Positions 25,456 through 34,068 of a stretch of 64,000 nt of DNA are shown here, piece after piece. Positions within the stretch are counted from its first letter, which is position 1; each line of letters starts with the position of its first letter. This DNA is from Sphingopyxis sp. OAS728. Its GTDB lineage: Bacteria > Pseudomonadota > Alphaproteobacteria > Sphingomonadales > Sphingomonadaceae. The notes under the pieces are model-generated. The model saw only the letters and a program-made list of their open reading frames with translations, was not told the origin of the DNA and searched no databases. Made by a program: the position numbers and the translations under genes. The DNA lies in NCBI RefSeq assembly GCF_014873485.1, contig NZ_JADBDT010000001.1:558001-622000 (forward strand), in the 5' to 3' direction.

Positions 25456-26135
25456 CCGCATCGGGCGGCTCGCCGATGCTTGCCGCAGCGGCGCTGCTGC
25501 TCGCGGCTGTGCCGTGGACATCGGGTGCGGAAACCAATTCGGAAACCAGCTATAATACCGTGATCCCGCTCTATGGCCGCGTGCTTGGCTTTCACCTGCC
25601 CGACGGCTTTGTCGCGCAGGCGCCAAAATCAAACGGCACCAATTTCCTGATGGAGTTCGTGCCAAAGGGTGAGACGGTCGAGACGTGGACCCGGCTCGTC
25701 ACGATCCAGGCCTATAGGGGCGCAGCGCGAGAGCCGACGAGCAGCGCCGATATCGCGCGCGGCGCATTCGAGCCCAAGGCCTGTAACATCGGCCCCGTCT
25801 ATCTGTTCGGCGGCGAGCAGGTCGTGCACGGCGCGCTCAAACGATCGCTTGTCGTCAACGGCTGCGCCTCGCTCCCCGCGGGCGCCTATCCCAAGGCGAT
25901 GAGGGGCGCGAGCGAACGCGATGCGATCCTCTTCTTTCGGGATGCAGACACGCTCTACACGTTGAACTATGCCGAGCGGTCACCGCTGGCGAACAAGGTC
26001 GCGCCCTTCACGCTCGACAGCGCGAAGGCAAAACTGACCGAAATCTTCGGCGACGTAAGGCTGTGCACAAATGCGGCCGAGCCGGGTTGCAAGGAGATCA
26101 TCGCCGTCAACGAAGCGCGTCGCGCGGCGCAATAA
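25452..26135 (+). CDS. Unknown secreted protein translationally coupled to potG
   Basis: This 227-residue protein has a signal peptide (AAAALLLAAVPWTSGA) and no recognised domain. The mature part starts SYNTVIPLYGRVLGFHLPDGF and includes NFLMEFVPKGETVETWTRLVTIQAY; it has four cysteines (ACNIG, VNGCAS, LCTN, PGCKE) that could form two disulphides. The GTG start overlaps the potG stop (GTGA), which implies shared expression with the polyamine transporter. A periplasmic or envelope role is inferred. Convergent with the DUF808 gene, 15 bases apart. Confidence 0.75.
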   Translation: MTASGGSPMLAAAALLLAAVPWTSGAETNSETSYNTVIPLYGRVLGFHLPDGFVAQAPKSNGTNFLMEFVPKGETVETWTRLVTIQAYRGAAREPTSSADIARGAFEPKACNIGPVYLFGGEQVVHGALKRSLVVNGCASLPAGAYPKAMRGASERDAILFFRDADTLYTLNYAERSPLANKVAPFTLDSAKAKLTEIFGDVRLCTNAAEPGCKEIIAVNEARRAAQ

Positions 26136-26150
26136 AGCGAATGGGCGCGT

Positions 26151-27089
26151 CTAGTGCGCGGCCTTCTTTCCCGGCAGCAGGTGGAGCACGCCGACAATCA
26201 CGCCACCGAGGATCAGCCCGAACACGCCCGCCCCGCCGGCATTGATCAGCCACTCCCAAACGCCCGCGCCCGGCAGGTTGCCCGCCACCGAATGCGCGAA
26301 ATCGTGGAGGCCATGCCCGATATTGCCGATGTGATATTCATCGAGTCCGTGCAGGAAAATCTGCCCGCCGACCCACAGCATTGCCGCAGTGCCGATCAGC
26401 GCAAGCGCGGAGAGCAGCTTGGGCATGAAGGACACCAGCCCGCGCCCGATTGCCCGGCGCGCGCTATTGCCCTCTTTCGCCATGTGCAGCCCGATATCGT
26501 CCATCTTCACGATCAGTCCGACGACACCGTACACCGCAACGGTAATCGCGATCGCAACCACCGCGAGCGTCGCGGCGCGCATCGCGAAATGCTCGTCGAG
26601 CACTTCATTGAGTGCGATCACCATGATTTCGGCCGACAGGATGAAGTCGGTGCGCACTGCGCCCTTCACCATCGCTTCTTCATGATCCTTGTCGGCGACG
26701 ATCTCGGCGTCTTCGGCCAGGCTCGTCTTGTCCTTCTGCAACGCGTGGATAACCTTCTCTGCCCCCTCGAAGCAGAGATAGGCCCCGCCGATCATCAACA
26801 GCGGTGTGATCGCCCATTGCGCGACCGCTGACAGCAGCAACAGCGCGGGCAGGATCAGCACCAGCTTGTTGAAGATTGACCCCTTGGTGATCCGCCAGAT
26901 GATCGGCAGTTCGCGGTCGGGGGTAAAGCCGGTGACGTAGCGCGGCGTCACCGCCGTATCGTCGACGACCACCCCCGCCGCCTTGACCCCGGCCTTCGAC
27001 GCCGCGGCGCCGATATCGTCGATGCTCGCGGCGGCGACCTTGGCGATCGTCGCAATATCGTCGAGCAGGGCAAAAAGGCCGGAGGGCAT
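26151..27089 (-). CDS. DUF808 (YedI-like) inner-membrane protein
   Basis: This 312-residue polytopic protein matches the DUF808 family: it opens MPSGLFALLDDIATIAKVAA, has DDTAVTPRYVTGFTPDRELPI and WRITKGSIFNKL, then several membrane spans, with GGAYLCFEGAEKVIHAL in the middle. The role of the family is unknown. A GGAAAG element precedes the ATG. It lies 20 bases downstream of spuC on the same strand, so it may be co-transcribed. Confidence 0.85.
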   Translation of the reverse strand: MPSGLFALLDDIATIAKVAAASIDDIGAAASKAGVKAAGVVVDDTAVTPRYVTGFTPDRELPIIWRITKGSIFNKLVLILPALLLLSAVAQWAITPLLMIGGAYLCFEGAEKVIHALQKDKTSLAEDAEIVADKDHEEAMVKGAVRTDFILSAEIMVIALNEVLDEHFAMRAATLAVVAIAITVAVYGVVGLIVKMDDIGLHMAKEGNSARRAIGRGLVSFMPKLLSALALIGTAAMLWVGGQIFLHGLDEYHIGNIGHGLHDFAHSVAGNLPGAGVWEWLINAGGAGVFGLILGGVIVGVLHLLPGKKAAH

Positions 27090-27109
27090 AGGGGTTTGAT
27101 CTTTCCTGT

Positions 27110-28483
27110 CTAAAGCGCGCGGAGTTTCGGCATCACCTCATCGAGAGATTTGCGGATGATGGCAACCATCTCGTCAATCTGTTCGGTCGTGATGATCAGC
27201 GGCGGGCACATGACGAGGCTGTCGCGGATGCCGCGCACCATCAGCCCGTTCGCGATGCACGCGTCGCGCGCCATCGGTCCTGCGGTCCCCTCGGCTCCGC
27301 CGAAGCGCGCCCGGGTTTCCTTGTCGGCGACGATCTCGACCGCGCCGAGCAGCCCGATCGAGCGTGCTTCGCCGACAAGCGGATGATCGTTGAGCGTTGC
27401 GAGCGCCTTGGCGAGATGCGGGCCGGTGACGCTCCCGGTCCGCTCGACCAGCCCTTCGCGTTCGATGATCTCGATATTCTTGAGCGCGACCGCCGCCGCG
27501 ACCGGATGCCCCGAATAGGTGAAGCCATGCACGAAATCGCCGCCGGTCTTGAGCACCTCGACAACATGGGCCGCGACCGCTGTGGCGGAGATCGGCAGGT
27601 AACCTGAAGACAGCCCTTTCGCCATCGGCATCAAGTCGGGGGTGAAGCCCATCGTTTCATGGCCCCACATCTTGCCGGTGCGTCCGAACCCACAGATCAC
27701 CTCGTCGGCGACGACCAGCAGCCCATATTTGCGCGCAACCGCCTCGACCTTCGGCCAATAGCCCTTCGGCGGGATAATCACGCCGCCCGCGCCCTGCACG
27801 GGCTCGCCGATGAAGGCAGCGCAGTTTTCAGGCCCGACCTCGATGATCTTGTCCTCGATCACCTGAACGCAGGCGTCGCAGAATTCCTCCTCGGTCATCC
27901 CCTGCCCTTCGCCGAAGCTGTAGGGCTGGCGCACATGTTCGACGCCAGGAATGGGCAAATCGCCCTGCGCGTGCATCGCCTTCATGCCCCCGAGCGACAC
28001 GCCCGCGACGGTCGAGCCGTGATAGGCGTTCCAGCGGCTGATAAAGACCGTGCGCTTGGGCTCGCCCTTCAGATTCCAATAATGGCGCACCATGCGGAAC
28101 ACTGTGTCGTTCGCCTCGCTGCCCGAAGCGTTGAAGAAGATATGCGGCAGGCGGTTGCCGGTCAGGCTGGCGATCTTTGCCGCGAGCGTCACGGTTGGCG
28201 GCGTCGCGGTCTTGAAGAAGGTGTTGTAGAAGGGCAGCTCGCGCATCTGTGCCGCGGCCGCCTCGACCAGTTCCTCGCGGCCATAGCCGACGTTGACGCA
28301 CCACAGCCCCGCCATCCCGTCGAGGATACGGTGCCCGTCGCCGTCCGTAATGTAGCAGCCTTCGGCGTGGGTGATGATACGGCTGCCGCCGAGCTTTTCG
28401 ATTTCGGCCCAGTCGGCCTGTGCGGGAAGGTGATGTGCGACGTCGAGACGGCGCAGTTCGGCGATATCGTGATTGCGGGGCAT
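27110..28483 (-). CDS. spuC: Putrescine:pyruvate aminotransferase (SpuC-like), class III
   Basis: This 457-residue PLP aminotransferase follows recalled Pseudomonas SpuC almost block for block: ILDGMAGLWCVNVGYGREEL, LPFYNTFFKTATPP, GSEANDTVFRMVRHYW, NAYHGSTVAGVSLGGMKA, VVADEVICGFGRTG, MAKGLSSGYLPIS (PLP lysine) and HGFTYSGHPVAAAVAL. It would convert putrescine and pyruvate to 4-aminobutanal and alanine, the non-glutamylated route. The ATG at 28483 has AGGAG seven bases upstream. It follows puuD on the minus strand after 105 bases. Confidence 0.92.
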   Translation of the reverse strand: MPRNHDIAELRRLDVAHHLPAQADWAEIEKLGGSRIITHAEGCYITDGDGHRILDGMAGLWCVNVGYGREELVEAAAAQMRELPFYNTFFKTATPPTVTLAAKIASLTGNRLPHIFFNASGSEANDTVFRMVRHYWNLKGEPKRTVFISRWNAYHGSTVAGVSLGGMKAMHAQGDLPIPGVEHVRQPYSFGEGQGMTEEEFCDACVQVIEDKIIEVGPENCAAFIGEPVQGAGGVIIPPKGYWPKVEAVARKYGLLVVADEVICGFGRTGKMWGHETMGFTPDLMPMAKGLSSGYLPISATAVAAHVVEVLKTGGDFVHGFTYSGHPVAAAVALKNIEIIEREGLVERTGSVTGPHLAKALATLNDHPLVGEARSIGLLGAVEIVADKETRARFGGAEGTAGPMARDACIANGLMVRGIRDSLVMCPPLIITTEQIDEMVAIIRKSLDEVMPKLRAL

Positions 28484-28588
28484 GCTGAAACTCCTGATTG
28501 TCTGGAAACCGAACGAAACCGGATCCGAGAAATCAGGGGGAGAAGCTGATCCGTGCAAGATAACGGTCGTATCGGGTGACGCGCCGGT

Positions 28589-29329
28589 TCACAGCTCGCC
28601 TCGCAACGCCTGCCCAAGCAACCGGAAATAGGTCTGGCTTTCTCCGTTTCCGTCGACCGCCCATTCGGGATGCCATTGCACGGCGAGCAGCGGCGCGCCG
28701 TTCGGACGGGCGCTGAACGCCTCGACCAGTCCGTCGGGCGCGCGCGCCTCGACTGAGAGCCCGTCCGCGAGGCGACCGACACCTTGATAGTGGACCGAGT
28801 TCACGTCGAGCGCCGATGCGCCATAGGCCGACGCGAGCATCCCACCCTCGACCAGATCGACATGATGGCGATGATCGAACATCGCGTCGAACAATGTCCC
28901 GTCGGGGGTATGATGACGCAGCAACTCGCCGTTCGTCGCGGTGTCACGCCGCAGCGTACCGCCGAGCGCGACATTGATGTCCTGAAAGCCGCGGCAGATA
29001 CCGAACAGCGGCCGTTGCGCCGCGATCACCGCATCAACCAAGTCGCGCATCATCCGGTCGCGATCGGGATCAAACGGCCCCTCCCCTTCGCTATCCTCGC
29101 CGTAGCGCGCGGGCTCGACATTCGAGGGCGATCCGGTGAGCAGCACCCCGTCGAGCCGCCCGACGATCTCGTCGGCGCGCATATGGTCGGGAAGCGACGG
29201 GATCAGCAGCGCGGCGCAATCCGCGTGGCGCATCGCGGCCTTGGCGTAGCGGTTCATCACCGCCTGCGCATATTCGGCACCGACCTGCCGGTTGCAGGCG
29301 ATGATGCCGAGGACAGGACGGGCGGACAC
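28589..29329 (-). CDS. puuD: Gamma-glutamyl-GABA hydrolase PuuD (SpuA), class I amidotransferase fold
   Basis: This 246-residue peptidase C26 protein has the nucleophile C112 (FGICRGFQDIN) and the partners H220 and E222 (VQWHPEW). It frees GABA from gamma-glutamyl-GABA at the end of the PuuA-PuuB route. The GTG start at 29329 gives the normal N-terminus (PVLGIIACNR); a GAGGA element 11 bases away lies within an inverted repeat. It sits between glk and spuC on the minus strand, opposite the main polyamine operon. Confidence 0.9.
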   Translation of the reverse strand: MSARPVLGIIACNRQVGAEYAQAVMNRYAKAAMRHADCAALLIPSLPDHMRADEIVGRLDGVLLTGSPSNVEPARYGEDSEGEGPFDPDRDRMMRDLVDAVIAAQRPLFGICRGFQDINVALGGTLRRDTATNGELLRHHTPDGTLFDAMFDHRHHVDLVEGGMLASAYGASALDVNSVHYQGVGRLADGLSVEARAPDGLVEAFSARPNGAPLLAVQWHPEWAVDGNGESQTYFRLLGQALRGEL

Positions 29330-29337
29330 TTGCGGGA

Positions 29338-29362
29338 GAATCCTCTAAAAAAGCGAGGATTC
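29338..29362 (-). promoter_or_regulatory. Inverted repeat just upstream of puuD
   Basis: GAATCCTC at 29338-29345 and GAGGATTC at 29355-29362 are perfect 8-base arms with a 9-base A/T-rich centre. The repeat ends eight bases from the puuD start and its proximal arm holds the only Shine-Dalgarno-like GAGGA. It may be an operator for an unseen polyamine regulator or an RNA hairpin over the ribosome-binding site. Confidence 0.5.
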
Positions 29363-29404
29363 CTTGCTGCCGATTTTCTTGAGAGGATGCCAGAGGAAAT
29401 TGCG

Positions 29405-30376
29405 TCAGGCGTGTTGCCGTGCAAAAGCGGCCGCCGCGCCAAATAGCCCCGGCTGCGGATGCGTGATTAACTTCACCGGCAGGGCGGACATGAAGCCTTC
29501 GAAGCGACCCTTTTCGATAAAGCGTTCGGGAAAGCCCGACCGCACGAGACTGTCGCGAATGCGCAAACCAAGGCCGCCGGCGATGACGACACCGCTCGCG
29601 CCCTGCGCCAGCGCAAGATCGCCCGCCACGCTGCCGAGCGACAGGCAGAAACGATCGACCGCCGCTGCGGCGAGGCTGTCGCCCCCTTGCAAAGCATTGG
29701 TCCAGATCGCCTTGTCGTCGAGCCGAGGGATCGCGCGCCCTTCGAGCGCCGCCAGCGTCTCATAAATGTCGACGATACCGGGCCCCGAGACGATGCGTTC
29801 GATCGACACACGCCGGTGCCGCTTGCGCAGTCGCGCAAGGATCGCATCCTCGATGCTGTCGAGCGGCGCGAAGTCGATATGCCCGCCCTCGGTCGCCTGT
29901 ACCCGGTAGTTGTCGCCGTCGCGCCAGATATGCGCGACTCCCAGCCCGGTGCCGGGGCCGATGATGGTGATCGTACCCGTTGCGGGCAGCGGCTCGTCGG
30001 GGCCGGTCAGTCGCTCGAAATAGCTTTCGCCGGCCTGCGCAACGGCATGCCCCACCGCCTCGAAATCGTTGACGAGCACATAGTGGTCGACGTTCATCTT
30101 CTCGTTGATCAACGCCGGGCGAATGATCCACGGATTATTGGTGAAGCGGATGATCTCGCCGCGCGTCGGTCCCGCGATGGCGATCGCGACGCCGCGCGGC
30201 AGCGTGCCGCCCTGCTGGCGCTCGAAATCCTGCCACGCGGTCTGGAAACTGGCGTGATCCTTGGTGTGCAGCGTCGTCGCCTCGCCGAGCGACACGACGC
30301 GGCCACCTTCGATCTCGGCAATTGCAAAGCGTGCGTGGGTGCCGCCGATATCAACCGTGACGATCCGTTCGCTCAT
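29405..30376 (-). CDS. glk: Glucokinase
   Basis: This 323-residue ATP-dependent glucokinase of the bacterial Glk family has the phosphate-1 motif VDIGGTHARFAIAE at the N-terminus, FTNNPWIIRPALI (glucose contact), VLVNDFEAVGHAVA with the catalytic Asp, IIGPGTGLGVAHI, EGGHIDFAP and VIAGGLGLRI. It makes glucose 6-phosphate for the Entner-Doudoroff pathway usual in this group. The ATG at 30376 follows AGGGAGAG. It has no evident functional link with puuD downstream. Confidence 0.94.
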   Translation of the reverse strand: MSERIVTVDIGGTHARFAIAEIEGGRVVSLGEATTLHTKDHASFQTAWQDFERQQGGTLPRGVAIAIAGPTRGEIIRFTNNPWIIRPALINEKMNVDHYVLVNDFEAVGHAVAQAGESYFERLTGPDEPLPATGTITIIGPGTGLGVAHIWRDGDNYRVQATEGGHIDFAPLDSIEDAILARLRKRHRRVSIERIVSGPGIVDIYETLAALEGRAIPRLDDKAIWTNALQGGDSLAAAAVDRFCLSLGSVAGDLALAQGASGVVIAGGLGLRIRDSLVRSGFPERFIEKGRFEGFMSALPVKLITHPQPGLFGAAAAFARQHA

Positions 30377-30496
30377 GACTCTCCCTTGCCGGTCCCAAGA
30401 TCGCCGGTCCAGCCCGGGGAATGTCGCATGGCCGGGAGCGATGCAACAGGGCATAGCTATGCGCGCACCCTTGCGATTTGCCGGGAAGTGACATAC

Positions 30497-30513
30497 TTGC
30501 GAATAGTTCGCAA
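30497..30513. promoter_or_regulatory. Fur-like palindrome upstream of the methyltransferase gene
   Basis: TTGCGAA and TTCGCAA are perfect 7-base arms around TAG. The shape resembles the iron-responsive Fur boxes of many proteobacteria (TGCGAAT-N-ATTCGCA type, from memory). It ends 15 bases before the methyltransferase ATG and just before its AAAGGA ribosome-binding site, within the 152-base divergent region shared with glk. Confidence 0.45.
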
Positions 30514-30528
30514 TAAAGGATCAAGCGC

Positions 30529-31380
30529 ATGCCCGATGTCGACACGGCCCCTACGCATGACTGGAATGGCGACAGCGGAACGCGCTGGGCGGCCAATCTG
30601 GCACGATTGGACGTGATGCTGGAGGAATTCGGCAAGGCCGCGATCGCCGCCGCCAACGCGCGGCCGGGCGAGCAGATTCTCGATATCGGCTGCGGATCGG
30701 GCACCTCGACCTTCCCGCTTGCCGAACGGCTCGGGCCCGACGGATATGTGCTCGGCGTCGACATATCCGAACAACTCGTCGAGATTGCGCGCGCTGCGGC
30801 GCCTGCTGGCGCGCCAGTCGAGTTCCGATGCGCCGATGCCGCGTCCGCGCCGCTCCCCGCTGGCAGCTTCGACCTCCTCTTCTCGCGCTTTGGCGTGATG
30901 TTCTTTGACGACCCGGTGGCGGCCTTCACACATATGCGGCGTGCCCTGAAACCCGGCGGACGGCTCGCCTTCGTCTGCTGGCGCGGCGCACAAGAGAATG
31001 ACTGGGTCCGCCTGCCGATGGCAGCAATCCGCGATATCGTCGAGCCTATTCCCGCCGACCCGACCGCCCCCGGCCCTTTCGCTTTTGGTGACCGGCAGCG
31101 ATTGGCCGACATCCTCGCTGCGGCCGGCTTCACGGCGATCGACATTGCGCCGTTCGACACCAGCATTTCCTATGGTCGCGGCGCCACGCGCGAGAAAGCG
31201 GTCGACGACGCGCTCGATATGGCGTTCCAGGTTGGCCCGCTCGCTCGCGCGCTGGCCGATCAGCCCGACGATGTCCGCGAGAAGGCAGCCATCGCCGTCC
31301 GCGCCGCCTTTGCGAAGCGGCCCGGAGAAACATCGGTGCTCATCGACGGCGCAGCGTGGATCGTCACCGCGCGCAACTAA
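30529..31380 (+). CDS. Class I SAM-dependent methyltransferase, type 11
   Basis: This 283-residue protein has the SAM-binding motif ILDIGCGSGTSTF near residue 51, the acidic end of strand 2 (LGVDISEQLVE), FRCADAASAPLPAGSFDLLFSR in two parts, and the post-III LKPGGRLAFVCWR. The substrate is unknown; UbiE-like and small-molecule methyltransferases share these motifs. AAAGGA lies eight bases from the ATG. A Fur-like palindrome upstream suggests iron-linked control. The 3' end overlaps the convergent ligase stop by four bases. Confidence 0.82.
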   Translation: MPDVDTAPTHDWNGDSGTRWAANLARLDVMLEEFGKAAIAAANARPGEQILDIGCGSGTSTFPLAERLGPDGYVLGVDISEQLVEIARAAAPAGAPVEFRCADAASAPLPAGSFDLLFSRFGVMFFDDPVAAFTHMRRALKPGGRLAFVCWRGAQENDWVRLPMAAIRDIVEPIPADPTAPGPFAFGDRQRLADILAAAGFTAIDIAPFDTSISYGRGATREKAVDDALDMAFQVGPLARALADQPDDVREKAAIAVRAAFAKRPGETSVLIDGAAWIVTARN

Positions 31381-32915
31381 CCTCGCTCGGCGAGCTTCTG
31401 CGCGCGGATGTCCTTCTTGAGCACCTTGCCGACTTTCGACCGCGGCAAATCGTCCCAGATTTCGAGCTCCTTGGGCGCCTTGACGCTACCGATCGCCGCC
31501 TTCACCGCAGCGATCAGATCATCGGGGTCGGCGCTATGCCCGGCCCGGAGCTGGACGACCGCGCAGACGCGTTCGCCCCATTTGTCGTCGGGCAGTCCGA
31601 ACACCGCGCCGTCCTGCACCGCGGGCTGCGCCAGCAACGCCTGTTCGACCTCGGCCGAATAGACGTTGAAACCTCCGGTGATGATCATGTCCTTGGCGCG
31701 GTCGACGATGAAGAGGAAATTGTCGGCGTCGAGATAGCCGATGTCGCCGGTGCGGTGCCAACCGTCGACTGTGGCTTCGGCGGTGGCCACGGGGTTCTTG
31801 TAATAGCCGTCCATGACGAGCGAGCCTTTGACGACGATCTCGCCGCGCTCGCCCTGCGGCACGATGTTGTTTTCGGTGTCGAGGATCGCGACCTGCACCA
31901 GCGGCCCCGGCCTGCCGGCCGACGACAGGCGTTCGCGTGCTATCGACCCGTCGGGGTGGAAATGATCCTTCGGCGCCATCATCGAAATCATCATCGGCGC
32001 TTCGGTCTGGCCAAACAGCTGCGCCATCACCGGACCAAGCTTGCCGATCGCCTCCTCAAGCCGCACGGCTGAAATCGGCGCTGCGCCGTACCAGAAGCAT
32101 TGGATTGACGAGAGATCGGTTGCCGGAAGCGCCGGATGATCGAGCAGCATGTAGATCAATGTCGGCGGCAGGAAGCTGTGCGTCGCCCTGTGCCGCGACG
32201 CGAGCGTCAGGAATTCGCCGATATCGGGATAGGGCATGATCACGATCTCGCCGCCGTGCGCCATGATCGGAAAGGCGAGGACGCCCGCAGCATGGGTGAG
32301 CGGCGCCATCGCGAGATAGACCGGCCGCCCTTCGAACGGATAGCCCATCAGCGTCAGCGCGGTCATCGCCTCGAGATTCTGGTTGGTCAGCATCACACCC
32401 TTGGGATGGCCGGTGGTACCGCCGGTGCCCGGAATCATCGCAAGGTCGCTGACGGGCGCCGCCGCGAACGGGACATCGGCGATGCCCGCCAACCACTGAT
32501 CGAGCGACGGCGCGAAAGCCTGTTCGGCGTCGAGGCAGACGAGCAGCTCGAGCTTCGGCAGATCCTCCCGCAGCGCATCGACCAGTTCGGCGAATTTGCT
32601 ATGAAAGAACAGCGCGGCGCAGTCGAAATTGTCGAGGACATAGGCGTTCTCGGCGGCTTCGTTGCGCGGGTTGATCGGGCACCACACCGCGGCGGCGCGC
32701 GAGATGGCGAAGACGCAGGCGAAGGCGACCGGATCATTGCCCGACAGAATTGCGACATGCTTGCCCGGGGTGATGCCCGCAGCGTTCAATCCGCGCGCGA
32801 CGCGGTGGGTCAGGGCCTGCACTTGCCCATAGGACAGGCTCTTGCCGTCCATCGTCAGGCACGGCGCGTAGGCGCCGAGCGACGCCCCCTTGTCGAGCCA
32901 GTCGACCAGCCGCAT
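31377..32915 (-). CDS. AMP-dependent acyl-CoA synthetase/ligase
   Basis: This 512-residue adenylate-forming enzyme has the P-loop PGTGGTTGHPKGVML (the usual first serine region reads GTGGTTG), the QLFGQTEAPMMIS A5 block, GEIVVKGSLVMDGYYKNP, the hinge WHRTGDIGYLDADNFLFIVDRAKDMI and GFNVYSAEVEQAL. The catalytic Lys is in RSKVGKVLKKDIR near the C-terminus. It would activate an organic or fatty acid as its CoA thioester; the acid is not known. Its start overlaps the stop of the saccharopine-dehydrogenase-like gene upstream. Confidence 0.88.
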   Translation of the reverse strand: MRLVDWLDKGASLGAYAPCLTMDGKSLSYGQVQALTHRVARGLNAAGITPGKHVAILSGNDPVAFACVFAISRAAAVWCPINPRNEAAENAYVLDNFDCAALFFHSKFAELVDALREDLPKLELLVCLDAEQAFAPSLDQWLAGIADVPFAAAPVSDLAMIPGTGGTTGHPKGVMLTNQNLEAMTALTLMGYPFEGRPVYLAMAPLTHAAGVLAFPIMAHGGEIVIMPYPDIGEFLTLASRHRATHSFLPPTLIYMLLDHPALPATDLSSIQCFWYGAAPISAVRLEEAIGKLGPVMAQLFGQTEAPMMISMMAPKDHFHPDGSIARERLSSAGRPGPLVQVAILDTENNIVPQGERGEIVVKGSLVMDGYYKNPVATAEATVDGWHRTGDIGYLDADNFLFIVDRAKDMIITGGFNVYSAEVEQALLAQPAVQDGAVFGLPDDKWGERVCAVVQLRAGHSADPDDLIAAVKAAIGSVKAPKELEIWDDLPRSKVGKVLKKDIRAQKLAERG

Positions 32916-34036
32916 CAGTCGTCGACCGTGACGATCGGCTTCAGCACCAGCCCGAACTGCCTCAGCACGCCGAGGATCTCATGATGCCCGAACGCCTGGC
33001 ACGCCGAGGCGAAACCGACGCGGCGCGGTGGCTGCTGAAGCAGGTTCAGCGCGCACCACGCCTGCATCAACCCCGTCTGCTTGTAGTTGCAATTGCCGTG
33101 GATCAGCACATGCGCGCGGCCGAGCGGGCCCGAGGCGTGGACCGAGTCGATGCTCGTGTTGAGACGCGGATTTTCGCGCGGCGGCATGTCGCCCTGCACC
33201 GATTCCGCCATCTTCGCGAGCGCCGCTTCCTGTTCCTTGAAAGGCAGCGGCTTGATGTCGGTATCGATCATCTTGGTCATCGCAACGACATTATCCATGA
33301 CCTCGCGCGCAAAGACGCCGCCATAGACCTTGACCGTTGAGACGCGCGGATCCTGCTTGAACCAGATCGGGTGCGACGTGCCGCCCCACGGCAGGGTGAG
33401 CGCGGTCGCGTGCTGCCCGGGCACATGGCACTCAGTCGCAGTCAGCGTCGGCCATTGAACATATTGGTTGTTCTCGAGAAAATACCAGTCGGCCTTCAGG
33501 ATCGTGAAGATCGTCTGGACCGAGGCGTAGGTCGGAAAACCTTTCCACAGCACCAGCATGTCGAGGGTATCGAGCCCTGGCGCCTGTTCGAGTGCGATGT
33601 TCGCAGCGATCTCGCCTGTCGTGTACATTTGCGCGATGCAGGGTGAGAGAAGCAGGCCCTTCTTGGCAAAAGCCTCACCCCATTTTTCCTGCGCGAGCAG
33701 CATCCAGTCCTGCTCGCCGGTGGTGTCGAGATAATGGACGTCGGCTGCAAGACACGCCTCGACCGTCTCGGGACCATATTTGATGAACGGGCCGACCATG
33801 TTGCACACGACCTTGGCGCCCTTGAACAGCTTGGTCAGCGCTTTCACGCTATGTTCGACCTCGACGACCTCATAGTCGGCGGTCTCGATGCCGGGGACCT
33901 TGTCCATCACCTCCTGCACGCGCTTCGCATCGCGCCCCGCAGCGATGAACGGGATGCCGAGTTCGCGCAGATATTCGCAGACGAGGCGGCCGGTGTAGCC
34001 GGAGGCGCCATAAACGATGACGGGTTTCTTGCTCAT
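32915..34036 (-). CDS. Saccharopine dehydrogenase-like NAD(P)-binding protein
   Basis: This 373-residue protein opens with a Rossmann fold, IVYGASGYTGRLVCEYL, and continues AAGRDAKRV and VVCNMVGPFIKYG as in the saccharopine dehydrogenase-like/trans-acting enoyl reductase group. The C-terminal half has no motif I can assign. Members of this group reduce or rearrange acyl substrates, but no specific reaction is evident. It lies 32 bases after the SDR gene and overlaps the ligase by one base, so the three are probably one catabolic operon. Confidence 0.75.
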   Translation of the reverse strand: MSKKPVIVYGASGYTGRLVCEYLRELGIPFIAAGRDAKRVQEVMDKVPGIETADYEVVEVEHSVKALTKLFKGAKVVCNMVGPFIKYGPETVEACLAADVHYLDTTGEQDWMLLAQEKWGEAFAKKGLLLSPCIAQMYTTGEIAANIALEQAPGLDTLDMLVLWKGFPTYASVQTIFTILKADWYFLENNQYVQWPTLTATECHVPGQHATALTLPWGGTSHPIWFKQDPRVSTVKVYGGVFAREVMDNVVAMTKMIDTDIKPLPFKEQEAALAKMAESVQGDMPPRENPRLNTSIDSVHASGPLGRAHVLIHGNCNYKQTGLMQAWCALNLLQQPPRRVGFASACQAFGHHEILGVLRQFGLVLKPIVTVDD

Positions 34037-34068
34037 GGAATTTGTCCCTGTTCTTTGAAGGATTGAGG

